DNA of 64,000 nucleotides from Crossaster papposus (taxonomy: Eukaryota > Echinodermata > Asteroidea > Velatida > Solasteridae), in contig JBAIAA010000413.1 of NCBI GenBank assembly GCA_037893245.1, forward strand, positions 1,116,001 through 1,180,000, read 5' to 3'. Of this stretch, positions 26,730 through 38,600 are shown piece by piece (positions within the stretch are counted from its first letter, which is position 1; the number at the start of each line of letters is the position of its first letter). Under the pieces are notes generated by a model that was given only the letters and a program-made list of their open reading frames with translations, was not told the DNA's origin and ran no database searches. The translations under genes and the position numbers were made by a program.

Positions 26730-27701
26730 ACACACCTCCCGAAAAGTGATACTTCCCGAGCCTGCAAGCAGCCATTTTACAAATGGCATCCCTCCACGTT
26801 CTAGTGCAATTAGGACCCATTTTTCAACCGTAATTTTGTCAAGTCTGCCCTCGGATTGAAGCTCAAAAACCAGGGAGTTGATCCAATGCTATATTTACAC
26901 AATCCCACCATTTCTTTCACCAAACGGCATCCGTTTTCAAAAGAAATTGTGGGGGCACTTTTAATGCAAATGAGCTAGCGTAGAAATGTTCCTTACAATT
27001 AGGGTGGTGCACCCTATAGGGTGCACCTGCCTAATTCAAGTCCCATTGAAAACAGTGTAAAATCAACAATGTTCACGACCAAGTTTCTTGCACACCGACA
27101 TCACTGGGGTTTCTCAAACAACAATCAGATTATTGTCTTGGTCTTTATTTTTCCATTTCTTTTCAATTTTTAGTAGGTTAGCCAATTACATTTTTTAATA
27201 TTCACACCGAAAGAAACACACCTCCCGAAAAGTGATACTTCCCGAGCCTGCAAGCAGCCATTTTACAAATGGCATCCCTCCACGTTCTAGAGCAATTAGG
27301 ACCCATTTTTCAACCGTAATTTTGTCAAGTCTGCCCTCAGATTGAAGCTCAAAAACCAGGGAGTTGATCCTATGCTATATTTACACAATCCCACCATTTC
27401 TTTCACCAAACGGCATCCGTTTTCAAACGAAATTGTGGGGGCACTTTTAATGCAAATGAGCTAGCGTAGAAATTTTCCTTACAATTAGGGTGGTGCACCC
27501 TATAGGGTGCAGCTGCCTAATTCAAGTCCCATTGAAAACAGTGTAAAATCAACAATGTTCACGACCAAGTTTCTTGCACACCGACATCACTGGGGTTTCT
27601 CAAACAACAATCAGATTATTGTCTTGGTCTTTATCTTTCCATTTCTTTTCAATTTTTAGTAGGTTAGCCAATTACATTTTTTAATATTCACACCGAAAGA
27701 A
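26730..27701 (+). repeat. Two-unit block (units 56-57), first of three occurrences
   Basis: Unit 56 has CTAGTGC (26805) and TTTATTTTTCC (near 27149); unit 57 has CAAACGAAATT (near 27428). Unit 57 also carries private changes: CTAGAGC, AAATTTTCC and a C to G in the palindrome near 27512. The shared set recurs at units 67-68 and 70-71. Confidence 0.8.
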
Positions 27702-28187
27702 ACACACCTCCCGAAAAGTGATACTTCCCGAGCCTGCAAGCAGCCATTTTACAAATGGCATCCCTCCACGTTCTAGGGCAATTAGGACCCATTTTTCAAC
27801 CGTAATTTTGTCAAGTCTGCCCTCAGATTGAAGCTCAAAAACCAGGGAGTTGATCCTATGCTATATTTACACAATCCCACCATTTCTTTCACCAAACGGC
27901 ATCCGTTTTCAAAAGAAATTGTGGGGGCACTTTTAATGCAAATGAGCTAGCGTAGAAATGTTCCTTACAATTAGGGTGGTGCACCCTATAGGGTGCACCT
28001 GCCTAATTCAAGTCCAATTGAAAAGAGTGTAAAATCAACAATGTTCACGACCAAGTTTCTTGCACACCGACATCACTGGGGTTTCTCAAACAACAATCAG
28101 ATTATTGTCTTGGTCTTTATCTTTCCATTTCTTTTCAATTTTTAGTAGGTTAGCCAATTACATTTTTTAATATTCACACCGAAAGAA

Positions 28188-29645
28188 ACACACCTCCCGA
28201 AAAGTGATACTTCCCGAGCCTGCAAGCAGCCATTTTACAAATGGCATCCCTCCACGTTCTAGGGCAATTAGGACCCATTTTTCAACCGTAATTTTGTCAA
28301 GTCTGCCCTCAGATTGAAGCTCAAAAACCAGGGAGTTGATCCTATGCTATATTTACACAATCCCACCATTTCTTTCACCAAACGGCATCCGTTTTCAAAA
28401 GAAATTGTGGGGGCACTTTTAATGCAAATTAGCTAGCGTAGAAATGTTCCTTACAATTAGGGTGGTGCACCCTATAGGGTGCACCTGCCTAATTCAAGTC
28501 CCATTGAAAAGAGTGTAAAATCAACAATGTTCACGACCAAGTTTCTTGCACACCGACATCACTGGGGTTTCTCAAACAACAATCAGATTATTGTCTTGGT
28601 CTATATCTTTCCATTTCTTTTCAATTTTTAGTAGGTTAGCTAATTACATTTTTTAATATTCACACCGAAAGAAACACACCTCCCGAAAAGTGATACTTCC
28701 CGAGCCTGCAAGCAGCCATTTTACAAATGGCATCCCTCCACGTTCTGGGGCAATTAGGACCCATTTTTCAACCGTAATTTTGTCAAGTCTGCCCTCAGAT
28801 TGAAGCTCAAAAACCAGGGAGTTGATCCTATGCTATATTTACACAATCCCACCATTTCTTTCACCAAACGGCATCCGTTTTCAAAAGAAATTGTGGGGGC
28901 ACTTTTAATGCAAATGAGCTAGCGTAGAAATGTTCCTTACAATTAGGGTGGTGCACCCTATAGGGTGCACCTGCCTAATTCAAGTCCAATTGAAAACAGT
29001 GTAAAATCAACAATGTTCACGACCAAGTTTCTTGCACACCGACATCACTGGGGTTTCTCAAACAACAATCAGATTATTGTCTTGGTCTTTATCTTTCCAT
29101 TTCTTTTCAATTTTTAGTAGGTTAGCCAATTACATTTTGTAATATTCACACCGAAAGAAACACACCTCCCGAAAAGTGATACTTCCCGAGCCTGCAAGCA
29201 GCCATTTTACAAATGGCATCCCTCCACGTTCTAGGGCAATTAGGACCCATTTTTTAACCGTAATTTTGTCAAGTCTGCCCTCAGATTGAAGCTCAAAAAC
29301 CAGGGAGTTGATCCTATGCTATATTTACACAATCCCACCATTTCTTTCACCAAACGGCATCCGTTTTCAAAAGAAATTGTGGGGGCACTTTTAATGCAAA
29401 TGAGCTAGCGTAGAAATGTTCCTTACAATTAGGGTGGTGCACCCTATAGGGTGCACCTGCCTAATTCAAGTCCCATTGAAAACAGTGTAAAATCAACAAT
29501 GTTCACGACCAAGTTTCTTGCACACCGACATCACTGGGGTTTCTCAAACAACAATCAGATTATTGTCTTGGTCGTTATCTTTCCATTTCTTTTCAATTTT
29601 TAGTAGGTTAGCCAATTACATTTTTTAATATTCACACCGAAAGAA
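28188..29645 (+). repeat. Three-unit block (units 59-61), first occurrence
   Basis: This block is marked by GCTAATT near 28641, CTGGGGC at 28747, TTTTGTAAT at 29139, an extra T replacing C in TTTTTTAACC near 29253, and GGTCGTTATC at 29574. The same ordered set occurs 6804 bp (14 units) downstream. Private changes such as GGTCTATATC (near 28602) and AAATTAGC (near 28430) are not shared and so post-date the copying. Confidence 0.85.
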
Positions 29646-32075
29646 ACACACCTCCCGAAAAGTGATACTTCCCGAGCATGCAAGCAGCCATTTTACAAAT
29701 GGCATCCCTCCACGTTCTAGGGCAATTAGGACCCATTTTTCAACCGTAATTTTGTCAAGTCTGCCCTTGGATTGAAGCTCAAAAACCAGGGAGTTGATCC
29801 TATGCTATATTTACACAATCCCACCATTTCTTTCACCAAACGGCATCCGTTTTCAAAAGAAATTGTGGGGGCACTTTTAATGCAAATGAGCTAGCGTACA
29901 AATGTTCCTTACAATTAGGGTGGTGCACCCTATAGGGTGCACCTGCCTAATTCAAGTCCCATTGAAAACAGTGTAAAATCAACAATGTTCACGACCAAGT
30001 TTCTTGCACACCGACATCACTGGGGTTTCTCAAACAACAATCAGATTATTGTCTTGGTCTTTATCTTTCCATTTCTTTTCAATTTTTAGTAGGTTAGCCA
30101 ATTACATTTTTTAATATTCACACCGAAAGAAACACACCTCCCGAAAAGTGATACTTCCCGAGCCTGCAAGCAGCCATTTTACAAATGGCATCCCTCCACG
30201 TTCTAGGGCAATTAGGACCCATTTTTCAACCGTAATTTTGTCAAGTCTGCCCTCGGATTGAAGCTCAAAAACCAGGGAGTTGATCCAATGCTATATTTAC
30301 ACAATCCCACCATTTCTTTCACCAAACGGCATCCGTTTTCAAAAGAAATTGTGGGGGCACTTTTAATGCAAATGAGCTAGCGTAGAAATGTTCCTTACAA
30401 TTAGGGTGGTGCACCCTATAGGGTGCACCTGCCTAATTCAAGTCCCATTGAAAACAGTGTAAAATCAACAATGTTCACGACCAAGTTTCTTGCACACCGA
30501 CATCACTGGGGTTTCTCAAACAACAATCAGATTATTGTCTTGGTCTTTATCTTTCCATTTCTTTTCAATTTTTAGTAGGTTAGCCAATTACATTTTTTAA
30601 TATTCACACCGAAAGAAACACACCTCCCGAAAAGTGATACTTCCCGAGCCTGCAAGCAGCCATTTTACAAATGGCATCCCTCCACGTTCTAGGGCAATTA
30701 GGACCCATTTTTCAACCGTAATTTTGTCAAGTCTGCCCTCAGTTTGAAGCTCAAAAACCAGGGAGTTGATCCTATGCTATATTTACACAATCCCACCATT
30801 TCTTTCACCAAACGGCATCCGTTTTCAAAAGAAATTGTGGGGGCACTTTTAATGCAAATGAGCTAGCGTAGAAATGTTCCTTACAATTAGGGTGGTGCAC
30901 CCTATAGGGTGCACCTGCCTAATTCAAGTCCAATTGAAAAGAGTGTAAAATCAACAATGTTCACGACCAAGTTTCTTGCACACCGAAATCACTGGGGTTT
31001 CTCAAACAACAATCAGATTATTGTCTTGGTCTTTATCTTTCCATTTCTTTTCAATTTTTAGTAGGTTAGCCAATTACATTTTTTAATATTCACACCGAAA
31101 GAAACACACCTCCCGAAAAGTGATACTTCCCGAGCCTGCAAGCAGCCATTTTACAAATGGCATCCCTCCACGTTCTAGGGCAATTAGGACCCATTTTTCA
31201 ACCGTAATTTTGTCAAGTCTGCCCTCGGATTGAAGCTCAAAAACCAGGGAGTTGATCCAATGCTATATTTACACAATCCCACCATTTCTTTCACCAAACG
31301 GCATCCGTTTTCAAAAGAAATTGTGGGGGCACTTTTAATGCAAATGAGCTAGCGTAGAAATGTTCCTTACAATTAGGGTGGTGCACCCTATAGGGTGCAC
31401 CTGCCTAATTCAAGTCCCATTGAAAACAGTGTAAAATCAACAATGTTCACGACCAAGTTTCTTGCACACCGACATCACTGGGGTTTCTCAAACAACAATC
31501 AGATTATTGTCTTGGTCTTTATCTTTCCATTTCTTTTCAATTTTTAGTAGGTTAGCCAATTACATTTTTTAATATTCACACCGAAAGAAACACACCTCCC
31601 GAAAAGTGATACTTCCCGAGCCTGCAAGCAGCCATTTTACAAATGGCATCCCTCCACGTTCTAGGGCAATTAGGACCCATTTTTCAACCGTAATTTTGTC
31701 AAGTCTGCCCTCGGATTGAAGCTCAAAAACCAGGGAGTTGATCCAATGCTATATTTACACAATCCCACCATTTCTTTCACCAAACGGCATCCGTTTTCAA
31801 AAGAAATTGTGGGGGCACTTTTAATGCAAATGAGCTAGCGTAGAAATGTTCCTTACAATTAGGGTGGTGCACCCTATAGGGTGCACCTGCCTAATTCAAG
31901 TCCCATTGAAAACAGTGTAAAATCAACAATGTTCACGACCAAGTTTCTTGCACACCGACATCACTGGGGTTTCTCAAACAACAATCAGATTATTGTCTTG
32001 GTCTTTATCTTTTCATTTCTTTTCAATTTTTAGTAGGTTAGCCAATTACATTTTTTAATATTCACACCGAAAGAA

Positions 32076-33047
32076 ACACACCTCCCGAAAAGTGATACTT
32101 CCCGAGCCTGCAAGCAGCCATTTTACAAATGGCATCCCTCCACGTTCTAGTGCAATTAGGACCCATTTTTCAACCGTAATTTTGTCAAGTCTGCCCTCGG
32201 ATTGAAGCTCAAAAACCAGGGAGTTGATCCAATGCTATATTTACACAATCCCACCATTTCTTTCACCAAACGGCATCCGTTTTCAAAAGAAATTGTGGGG
32301 GCACTTTTAATGCAAATGAGCTAGCGTAGAAATGTTCCTTACAATTAGGGTGGTGCACCCTATAGGGTGCACCTGCCTAATTCAAGTCCCATTGAAAACA
32401 GTGTAAAATCAACAATGTTCACGACCAAGTTTCTTGCACACCGACATCACTGGGGTTTCTCAAACAACAATCAGATTATTGTCTTGGTCTTTATTTTTCC
32501 ATTTCTTTTCAATTTTTAGTAGGTTAGCCAATTACATTTTTTAATATTCACACCGAAAGAAACACACCTCCCGAAAAGTGATACTTCCCGAGCCTGCAAG
32601 CAGCCATTTTACAAATGGCATCCCTCCACGTTCTAGGGCAATTAGGACCCATTTTTCAACCGTAATTTTGTCAAGTCTGCCCTCAGATTGAAGCTCAAAA
32701 ACCAGGGAGTTGATCCTATGCTATATTTACACAATCCCACCATTTCTTTCACCAAACGGCATCCGTTTTCAAACGAAATTGTGGGGGCACTTTTAATGCA
32801 AATGAGCTAGCGTAGAAATGTTCCTTACAATTAGGGTGGTGCACCCTATAGGGTGCACCTGCCTAATTCAAGTCCCATTGAAAACAGTGTAAAATCAACA
32901 ATGTTCACGACCAAGTTTCTTGCACACCGACATCACTGGGGTTTCTCAAACAACAATCAGATTATTGTCTTGGTCTTTATCTTTCCATTTCTTTTCAATT
33001 TTTAGTAGGTTAGCCAATTACATTTTTTAATATTCACACCGAAAGAA
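32076..33047 (+). repeat. Two-unit block (units 67-68), second occurrence
   Basis: The CTAGTGC (32151), TTTATTTTTCC and CAAACGAAATT markers lie 5346 bp (11 units) downstream of units 56-57. The next unit (69) carries CACCGAAATC near 33417, which is shared with unit 64 at a distance of five units. The local arrangement is therefore a patchwork rather than a simple tandem. Confidence 0.8.
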
Positions 33048-33533
33048 ACACACCTCCCGAAAAGTGATACTTCCCGAGCCTGCAAGCAGCCATTTTACAA
33101 ATGGCATCCCTCCACGTTCTAGGGCAATTAGGACCCATTTTTCAACCGTAATTTTGTCAAGTCTGCCCTCAGATTGAAGCTCAAAAACCAGGGAGTTGAT
33201 CCTATGCTATATTTACACAATCCCACCATTTCTTTCACCAAACGGCATCCGTTTTCAAAAGAAATTGTGGGGGCACTTTTAATGCAAATGAGCTAGCGTA
33301 GAAATGTTCCTTACAATTAGGGTGGTGCACCCTATAGGGTGCACCTGCCTAATTCAAGTCCAATTGAAAAGAGTGTAAAATCAACAATGTTCACGACCAA
33401 GTTTCTTGCACACCGAAATCACTGGGGTTTCTCAAACAACAATCAGATTATTGTCTTGGTCTTTATCTTTCCATTTCTTTTCAATTTTTAGTAGGTTAGC
33501 CAATTACATTTTTTAATATTCACACCGAAAGAA

Positions 33534-34505
33534 ACACACCTCCCGAAAAGTGATACTTCCCGAGCCTGCAAGCAGCCAATTTACAAATGGCATCCCTCCA
33601 CGTTCTAGTGCAATTAGGACCCATTTTTCAACCGTAATTTTGTCAAGTCTGCCCTCGGATTGAAGCTCAAAAACCAGGGAGTTGATCCAATGCTATATTT
33701 ACACAATCCCACCATTTCTTTCACCAAACGGCATCCGTTTTCAAAAGAAATTGTGGGGGCACTTTTAATGCAAATGAGCTAGCGTAGAAATGTTCCTTAC
33801 AATTAGGGTGGTGCACCCTATAGGGTGCACCTGCCTAATTCAAGTCCCATTGAAAACAGTGTAAAATCAACAATGTTCACGACCAAGTTTCTTGCACACC
33901 GACATCACTGGGGTTTCTCAAACAACAATCAGATTATTGTCTTGGTCTTTATTTTTCCATTTCTTTTCAATTTTTAGTAGGTTAGCCAATTACATTTTTT
34001 AATATTCACACCGAAAGAAACACACCTCCCGAAAAGTGATACTTCCCGAGCCTGCAAGCAGCCATTTTACAAATGGCATCCCTCCACGTTCTAGGGCAAT
34101 TAGGACCCATTTTTCAACCGTAATTTTGTCAAGTCTGCCCTCAGATTGAAGCTCAAAAACCAGGGAGTTGATCCTATGCTATATTTACACAATCCCACCA
34201 TTTCTTTCACCAAACGGCATCCGTTTTCAAACGAAATTGTGGGGGCACTTTTAATGCAAATGAGCTAGCGTAGAAATGTTCCTTACAATTAGGGTGGTGC
34301 ACCCTATAGGGTGCACCTGCCTAATTCAAGTCCCATTGAAAACAGTGTAAAATCAACAATGTTCACGACCAAGTTTCTTGCACACCGACATCACTGGGGT
34401 TTCTCAAACAACAATCAGATTATTGTCTTGGTCTTTATCTTTCCATTTCTTTTCAATTTTTAGTAGGTTAGCAAATTACATTTTTTAATATTCACACCGA
34501 AAGAA
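33534..34505 (+). repeat. Two-unit block (units 70-71), third occurrence
   Basis: The same CTAGTGC (33609), TTTATTTTTCC and CAAACGAAATT markers occur 1458 bp (3 units) after units 67-68. Private changes are an A in the short hairpin arm (near 33574) and GCAAATTAC (near 34473). Confidence 0.8.
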
Positions 34506-34991
34506 ACACACCTCCCGAAAAGTGATACTTCCCGAGCCTGCAAGCAGCCATTTCACAAATGGCATCCCTCCACGTTCTAGGGCAATTAGGACCCATTTTT
34601 CAACCGTAATTTTGTCAAGTCTGCCCTCGGATTGAAGCTCAAAAACCAGGGAGTTGATCCAATGCTATATTTACACAATCCCACCATTTCTTTCACCAAA
34701 CGGCATCCGTTTTCAAAAGAAATTGTGGGGGCACTTTTAATGCAAATGAGCTAGCGTAGAAATGTTCCTTACAATTAGGGTGGTGCACCCTATAGGGTGC
34801 ACCTGCCTAATTCAAGTCCAATTGACAAGAGTGTAAAATCAACAATGTTCACGACCAAGTTTCTTGCACACCGACATCACTGGGGTTTCTCAAACAACAA
34901 TCAGATTATTGTCTTGGTCTTTATCTTTCCATTTCTTTTCAATTTTTAGTAGGTTAGCCAATTACATTTTTTAATATTCACACCGAAAGAA

Positions 34992-36449
34992 ACACACCTC
35001 CCGAAAAGTGATACTTCCCGAGCCTGCAAGCAGCCATTTTACAAATGGCATCCCTCCACGTTCTAGGGCAATTAGGACCCATTTTTCAACCGTAATTTTG
35101 TCAAGTCTGCCCTCAGATTGAAGCTCAAAAACCAGGGAGTTGATCCTATGCTATATTTACACAATCCCACCATTTCTTTCACCAAACGGCATCCGTTTTC
35201 AAAAGAAATTGTGGGGGCACTTTTAATGCAAATGAGCTAGCGTAGAAATGTTCCTTACAATTAGGGTGGTGCACCCTATAGGGTGCACCTGCCTAATTCA
35301 AGTCCCATTGAAAAGAGTGTAAAATCAACAATGTTCACGACCAAGTTTCTTGCACACCGACATCACTGGGGTTTCTCAAACAACAATCAGATTATTGTCT
35401 TGGTCTTTATCTTTCCATTTCTTTTCAATTTTTAGTAGGTTAGCTAATTACATTTTTTAATATTCACACCGAAAGAAACACACCTCCCGAAAAGTGATAC
35501 TTCCCGAGCCTGCAAGCAGCCATTTTACAAATGGCATCCCTCCACGTTCTGGGGCAATTAGGACCCATTTTTCAACCGTAATTTTGTCAAGTCTGCCCTC
35601 AGATTGAAGCTCAAAAACCAGGGAGTTGATCCTATGCTATATTTACACAATCCCACCATTTCTTTCACCAAACGGCATCCGTTTTCAAAAGAAATTGTGG
35701 GGGCACTTTTAATGCAAATGAGCTAGCGTAGGAATGTTCCTTACAATTAGGGTGGTGCACCCTATAGGGTGCACCTGCCTAATTCAAGTCCAATTGAAAA
35801 CAGTGTAAAATCAACAATGTTCACGACCAAGTTTCTTGCACACCGACATCACTGGGGTTTCTCAAACAACAATCAGATTATTGTCTTGGTCTTTATCTTT
35901 CCATTTCTTTTCAATTTTTAGTAGGTTAGCCAATTACATTTTGTAATATTCACACCGAAAGAAACACACCTCCCGAAAAGTGATACTTCCCGAGCCTGCA
36001 AGCAGCCATTTTACAAATGGCATCCCTCCACGTTCTAGGGCAATTAGGACCCATTTTTTAACCGTAATTTTGTCAAGTCTGCCCTCAGATTGAAGCTCAA
36101 AAACCAGGGAGTTGATCCTATGCTATATTTACACAATCCCACCATTTCTTTCACCAAACGGCATCCGTTTTCAAAAGAAATTGTGGGGGCACTTTTAATG
36201 CAAATGAGCTAGCGTAGAAATGTTCCTTACAATTAGGGTGGTGCACCCTATAGGGTGCACCTGCCTAATTCAAGTCCCATTGAAAACAGTGTAAAATCAA
36301 CAATGTTCACGACCAAGTTTCTTGCACACCGACATCACTGGGGTTTCTCAAACAACAATCAGATTATTGTCTTGGTCGTTATCTTTCCATTTCTTTTCAA
36401 TTTTTAGTAGGTTAGCCAATTACATTTTTTAATATTCACACCGAAAGAA
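34992..36449 (+). repeat. Three-unit block (units 73-75), second occurrence
   Basis: This shares GCTAATT, CTGGGGC (35551), TTTTGTAAT (35943), the TTTTTTAACC change (near 36057) and GGTCGTTATC (36378) with units 59-61, at exactly 14 unit lengths. Unit 74 adds its own GTAGGAATG. The block ends directly before the unit that carries the transposon. Confidence 0.85.
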
Positions 36450-36751
36450 ACACACCTCCCGAAAAGTGATACTTCCCGAGCCTGCAAGCAGCCATTTTAC
36501 AAATGGCATCCCTCCACGTTCTAGGGCAATTAGGACCCATTTTTCAACCGTAATTTTGTCAAGTCTGCCCTCGGATTGAAGCTCAAAAACCAGGGAGTTG
36601 ATCCAATGCTATATTTACACAATCCCACCATTTCTTTCACCAAACGGCATCCGTTTTCAAAAGAAATTGTGGGGGCACTTTTAATGCAAATGAGCTAGCG
36701 TAGAAATGTTCCTTACAATTAGGGTGGTGCACCCTATAGGGTGCACCTGCC

Positions 36752-36754
36752 TAA
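36752..36754. repeat. Target-site duplication TAA, left
   Basis: TAA here and at 36974-36976 flank the element. The uninterrupted units have a single TAA at the matching position (303-305 in unit 1), which fixes the insertion point. Confidence 0.9.
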
Positions 36755-36775
36755 AGCCGCGTTCGCATTGGACTT
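36755..36775 (+). repeat. Left terminal inverted repeat of the MITE
   Basis: This 21-bp repeat is identical to the reverse complement of the right end; the match stops where the left side enters a T run. It is rich in CpG and begins AGCCGCG. Confidence 0.93.
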
Positions 36776-36952
36776 TTTTTGGTAAAACCTACGGAGAACT
36801 TAACCAAATTAAATCCAATGCGGACAGGCGGTAACATTGTCAAATTGTCCATTTTACCCTCCGCAACCGTAGGATCTACAGGCCCAAGCTTCTAGCGGAG
36901 GATTTAACACCGTGAACTTTGACAATCACGTACCGTAACATTTGACAATATT

Positions 36953-36973
36953 AAGTCCAATGCGAACGCGGCT
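36953..36973 (-). repeat. Right terminal inverted repeat of the MITE
   Basis: This 21-bp repeat is the exact reverse complement of the left end. The perfect identity of the two ends, despite several CpG sites, suggests a fairly recent insertion. Confidence 0.93.
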
Positions 36974-36976
36974 TAA
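36974..36976. repeat. Target-site duplication TAA, right
   Basis: This is the second copy of the trinucleotide. After it the satellite resumes in phase with TTCAAGTCC. Confidence 0.9.
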
Positions 36977-37643
36977 TTCAAGTCCAATTGAAAAGAGTGT
37001 AAAATCAACAATGTTCACGACCAAGTTTCTTGCACACCGACATCACTGGGGTTTCTCAAACAACAATCAGATTATTGTCTTGGTCTTTATCTTTCCATTT
37101 CTTTTCAATTTTTAGTAGGTTAGCCAATTACATTTTTTAATATTCACACCGAAAGAAACACACCTCCCGAAAAGTGATACTTCCCGAGCCTGCAAGCAGC
37201 CATTTTACAAATGGCATCCCTCCACGTTCTAGGGCAATTAGGACCCATTTTTCAACCGTAATTTTGTCAAGTCTGCCCTCGGATTGAAGCTCAAAAACCA
37301 GGGAGTTGATCCAATGCTATATTTACACAATCCCACCATTTCTTTCACCAAACGGCATCCGTTTTCAAAAGAAATTGTGGGGGCACTTTTAATGCAAATG
37401 AGCTAGCGTAGAAATGTTCCTTACAATTAGGGTGGTGCACCCTATAGGGTGCACCTGCCTAATTCAAGTCCCATTGAAAACAGTGTAAAATCAACAATGT
37501 TCACGACCAAGTTTCTTGCACACCGACATCACTGGGGTTTCTCAAACAACAATCAGATTATTGTCTTGGTCTTTATCTTTCCATTTCTTTTCAATTTTTA
37601 GTAGGTTAGCCAATTACATTTTTTAATATTCACACCGAAAGAA

Positions 37644-38129
37644 ACACACCTCCCGAAAAGTGATACTTCCCGAGCCTGCAAGCAGCCATTTTACAAATGG
37701 CATCCCTCCACGTTCTAGGGCAATTAGGACCCATTTTTCAACCGTAATTTTGTCAAGTCTGCCCTCAGATTGAAGCTCAAAAACCAGGGAGTTGATCCTA
37801 TGCTATATTTACACAATCCCACCATTTCTTTCACCAAACGGCATCCGTTTTCAAAAGAAATTGTGGGGGCACTTTTAATGCAAATGCGCTAGCGTAGAAA
37901 TGTTCCTTACAATTAGGGTGGTGCACCCTATGGGGTGCACCTGCCTAATTCAAGTCCCATTGAAAACAGTGTAAAATCAACAATGTTCACGACCAAGTTT
38001 CTTGCACACCGACATCACTGGGGTTTCTCAAACAACAATCAGATTATTGTCTTGGTCTTTATCTTTCCATTTCTTTTCAATTTTTAGTAGGTTAGCCAAT
38101 TACATTTTTTAATATTCACACCGAAAGAA
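37644..38129 (+). repeat. Satellite unit 78, palindrome centre mutated
   Basis: This unit carries the GCGCTAG variant (near 37887) and an A to G change at 37932 that turns CTATAGGG into CTATGGGG, breaking the symmetry at the palindrome centre. It lies between the transposon-bearing unit and the indel-rich unit. Confidence 0.85.
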
Positions 38130-38600
38130 ACACACCTCCCGAAAAGTGATACTTCCCGAGCCTGCAAGCAGCCATTTTACAAATGGCATCCCTCCACGTT
38201 CTAGGGCAATTAGGACCCATTTTTCCAACCGTAATTTTGTCAAGTCTGCCCTCGGATTGAAGCTCAAAAACCAGGGAGTTGATCCAATGCTATATTTACA
38301 CAATCCCACCATTTCTTTCACCAAAAGAAATTGTGGGGGCACTTTTAATGCAAATGAGCTAGCGTAGAAATGTTCCTTACAATTAGGGTGGTGCACCCTA
38401 TAGGGTGCACCTGCCTAATTCAAGTCCAATTGAAAAGAGTGTAAAATCAACAATGTTCACGACCAAGTTTTTTTGCACACCGACATCACTGGGGTTTCTC
38501 AAACAACAATCAGATTATTGTCTTGGTCTTTATCTTTCCATTTCTTTTCAATTTTTAGTAGGTTAGCCAATTACATTTTTTAATATTCACACCGAAAGAA
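38130..38600 (+). repeat. Satellite unit 79, degenerate (471 bp, three indels)
   Basis: This unit has an extra C near 38225, a 17-bp deletion at about 38322-38326 that removes the tip of the long hairpin, and a T7 run at 38468-38474 in place of TTTCTT. The deleted segment is bounded by the short direct repeat CAAA, as expected for slippage or microhomology deletion. The frame changes open chance reading frames of 95 and 73 codons on the two strands; these exist only because of the indels and are not genes. Confidence 0.9.

Larger units (their letters stand above)
36755..36973. mobile_element. 219-bp MITE-like DNA transposon, probably PIF/Harbinger (Tourist-like)
   Basis: This is the only sequence in the window that is not satellite. 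It starts AGCCGCGTTCGCATTGGAC and ends with the exact reverse complement; the match extends to 21 bp. It is flanked by TAA on both sides, and removing the element plus one TAA restores the normal unit sequence CCTAATTC. It is too short to encode a transposase, so it depends on an enzyme from elsewhere. TTTGACAAT occurs twice near the right end (36918-36926 and 36941-36949), with its reverse complement at 36836-36844. TCCAATGCG of the repeat end also occurs internally (36814-36822). CCTACGG (36788-36794) pairs with CCGTAGG (36867-36873). Known PIF/Harbinger elements duplicate TWA trinucleotides, which fits; a TA duplication (Tc1/mariner) would leave the termini asymmetric by one base and is less likely. 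Confidence 0.92.
36450..37157 (+). repeat. Satellite unit 76, interrupted by the MITE
   Basis: This unit is 708 bp: 486 bp of satellite plus 222 bp of element and duplicated target. The insertion lies in the outer right arm of the 40-bp palindrome, so the core palindrome (36726-36747) is intact but the outer arms are separated. Its haplotype is CG/A with the AATTG...GAG form. No other unit carries the element, so this unit has not been copied since the insertion. Confidence 0.93.

Noticed and set aside
36755-36973. piggyBac-type insertion at TTAA
   Set aside because: The empty site reads CCTAATTC and has no TTAA; the duplicated bases are TAA.
38146-38367. 73-codon reading frame on the plus strand starting with GTG
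   Set aside because: It overlaps the frame above and runs through the same indels. In normal units this frame meets TGA in the GGATTGA context after about 38 codons. It is an artefact of the damaged repeat.
38109-38396. 95-codon reading frame on the minus strand
   Set aside because: It lies wholly in satellite unit 79 and exists only because that unit has a 1-bp insertion and a 17-bp deletion. None of the other units keeps it open, and no protein family is recognisable.
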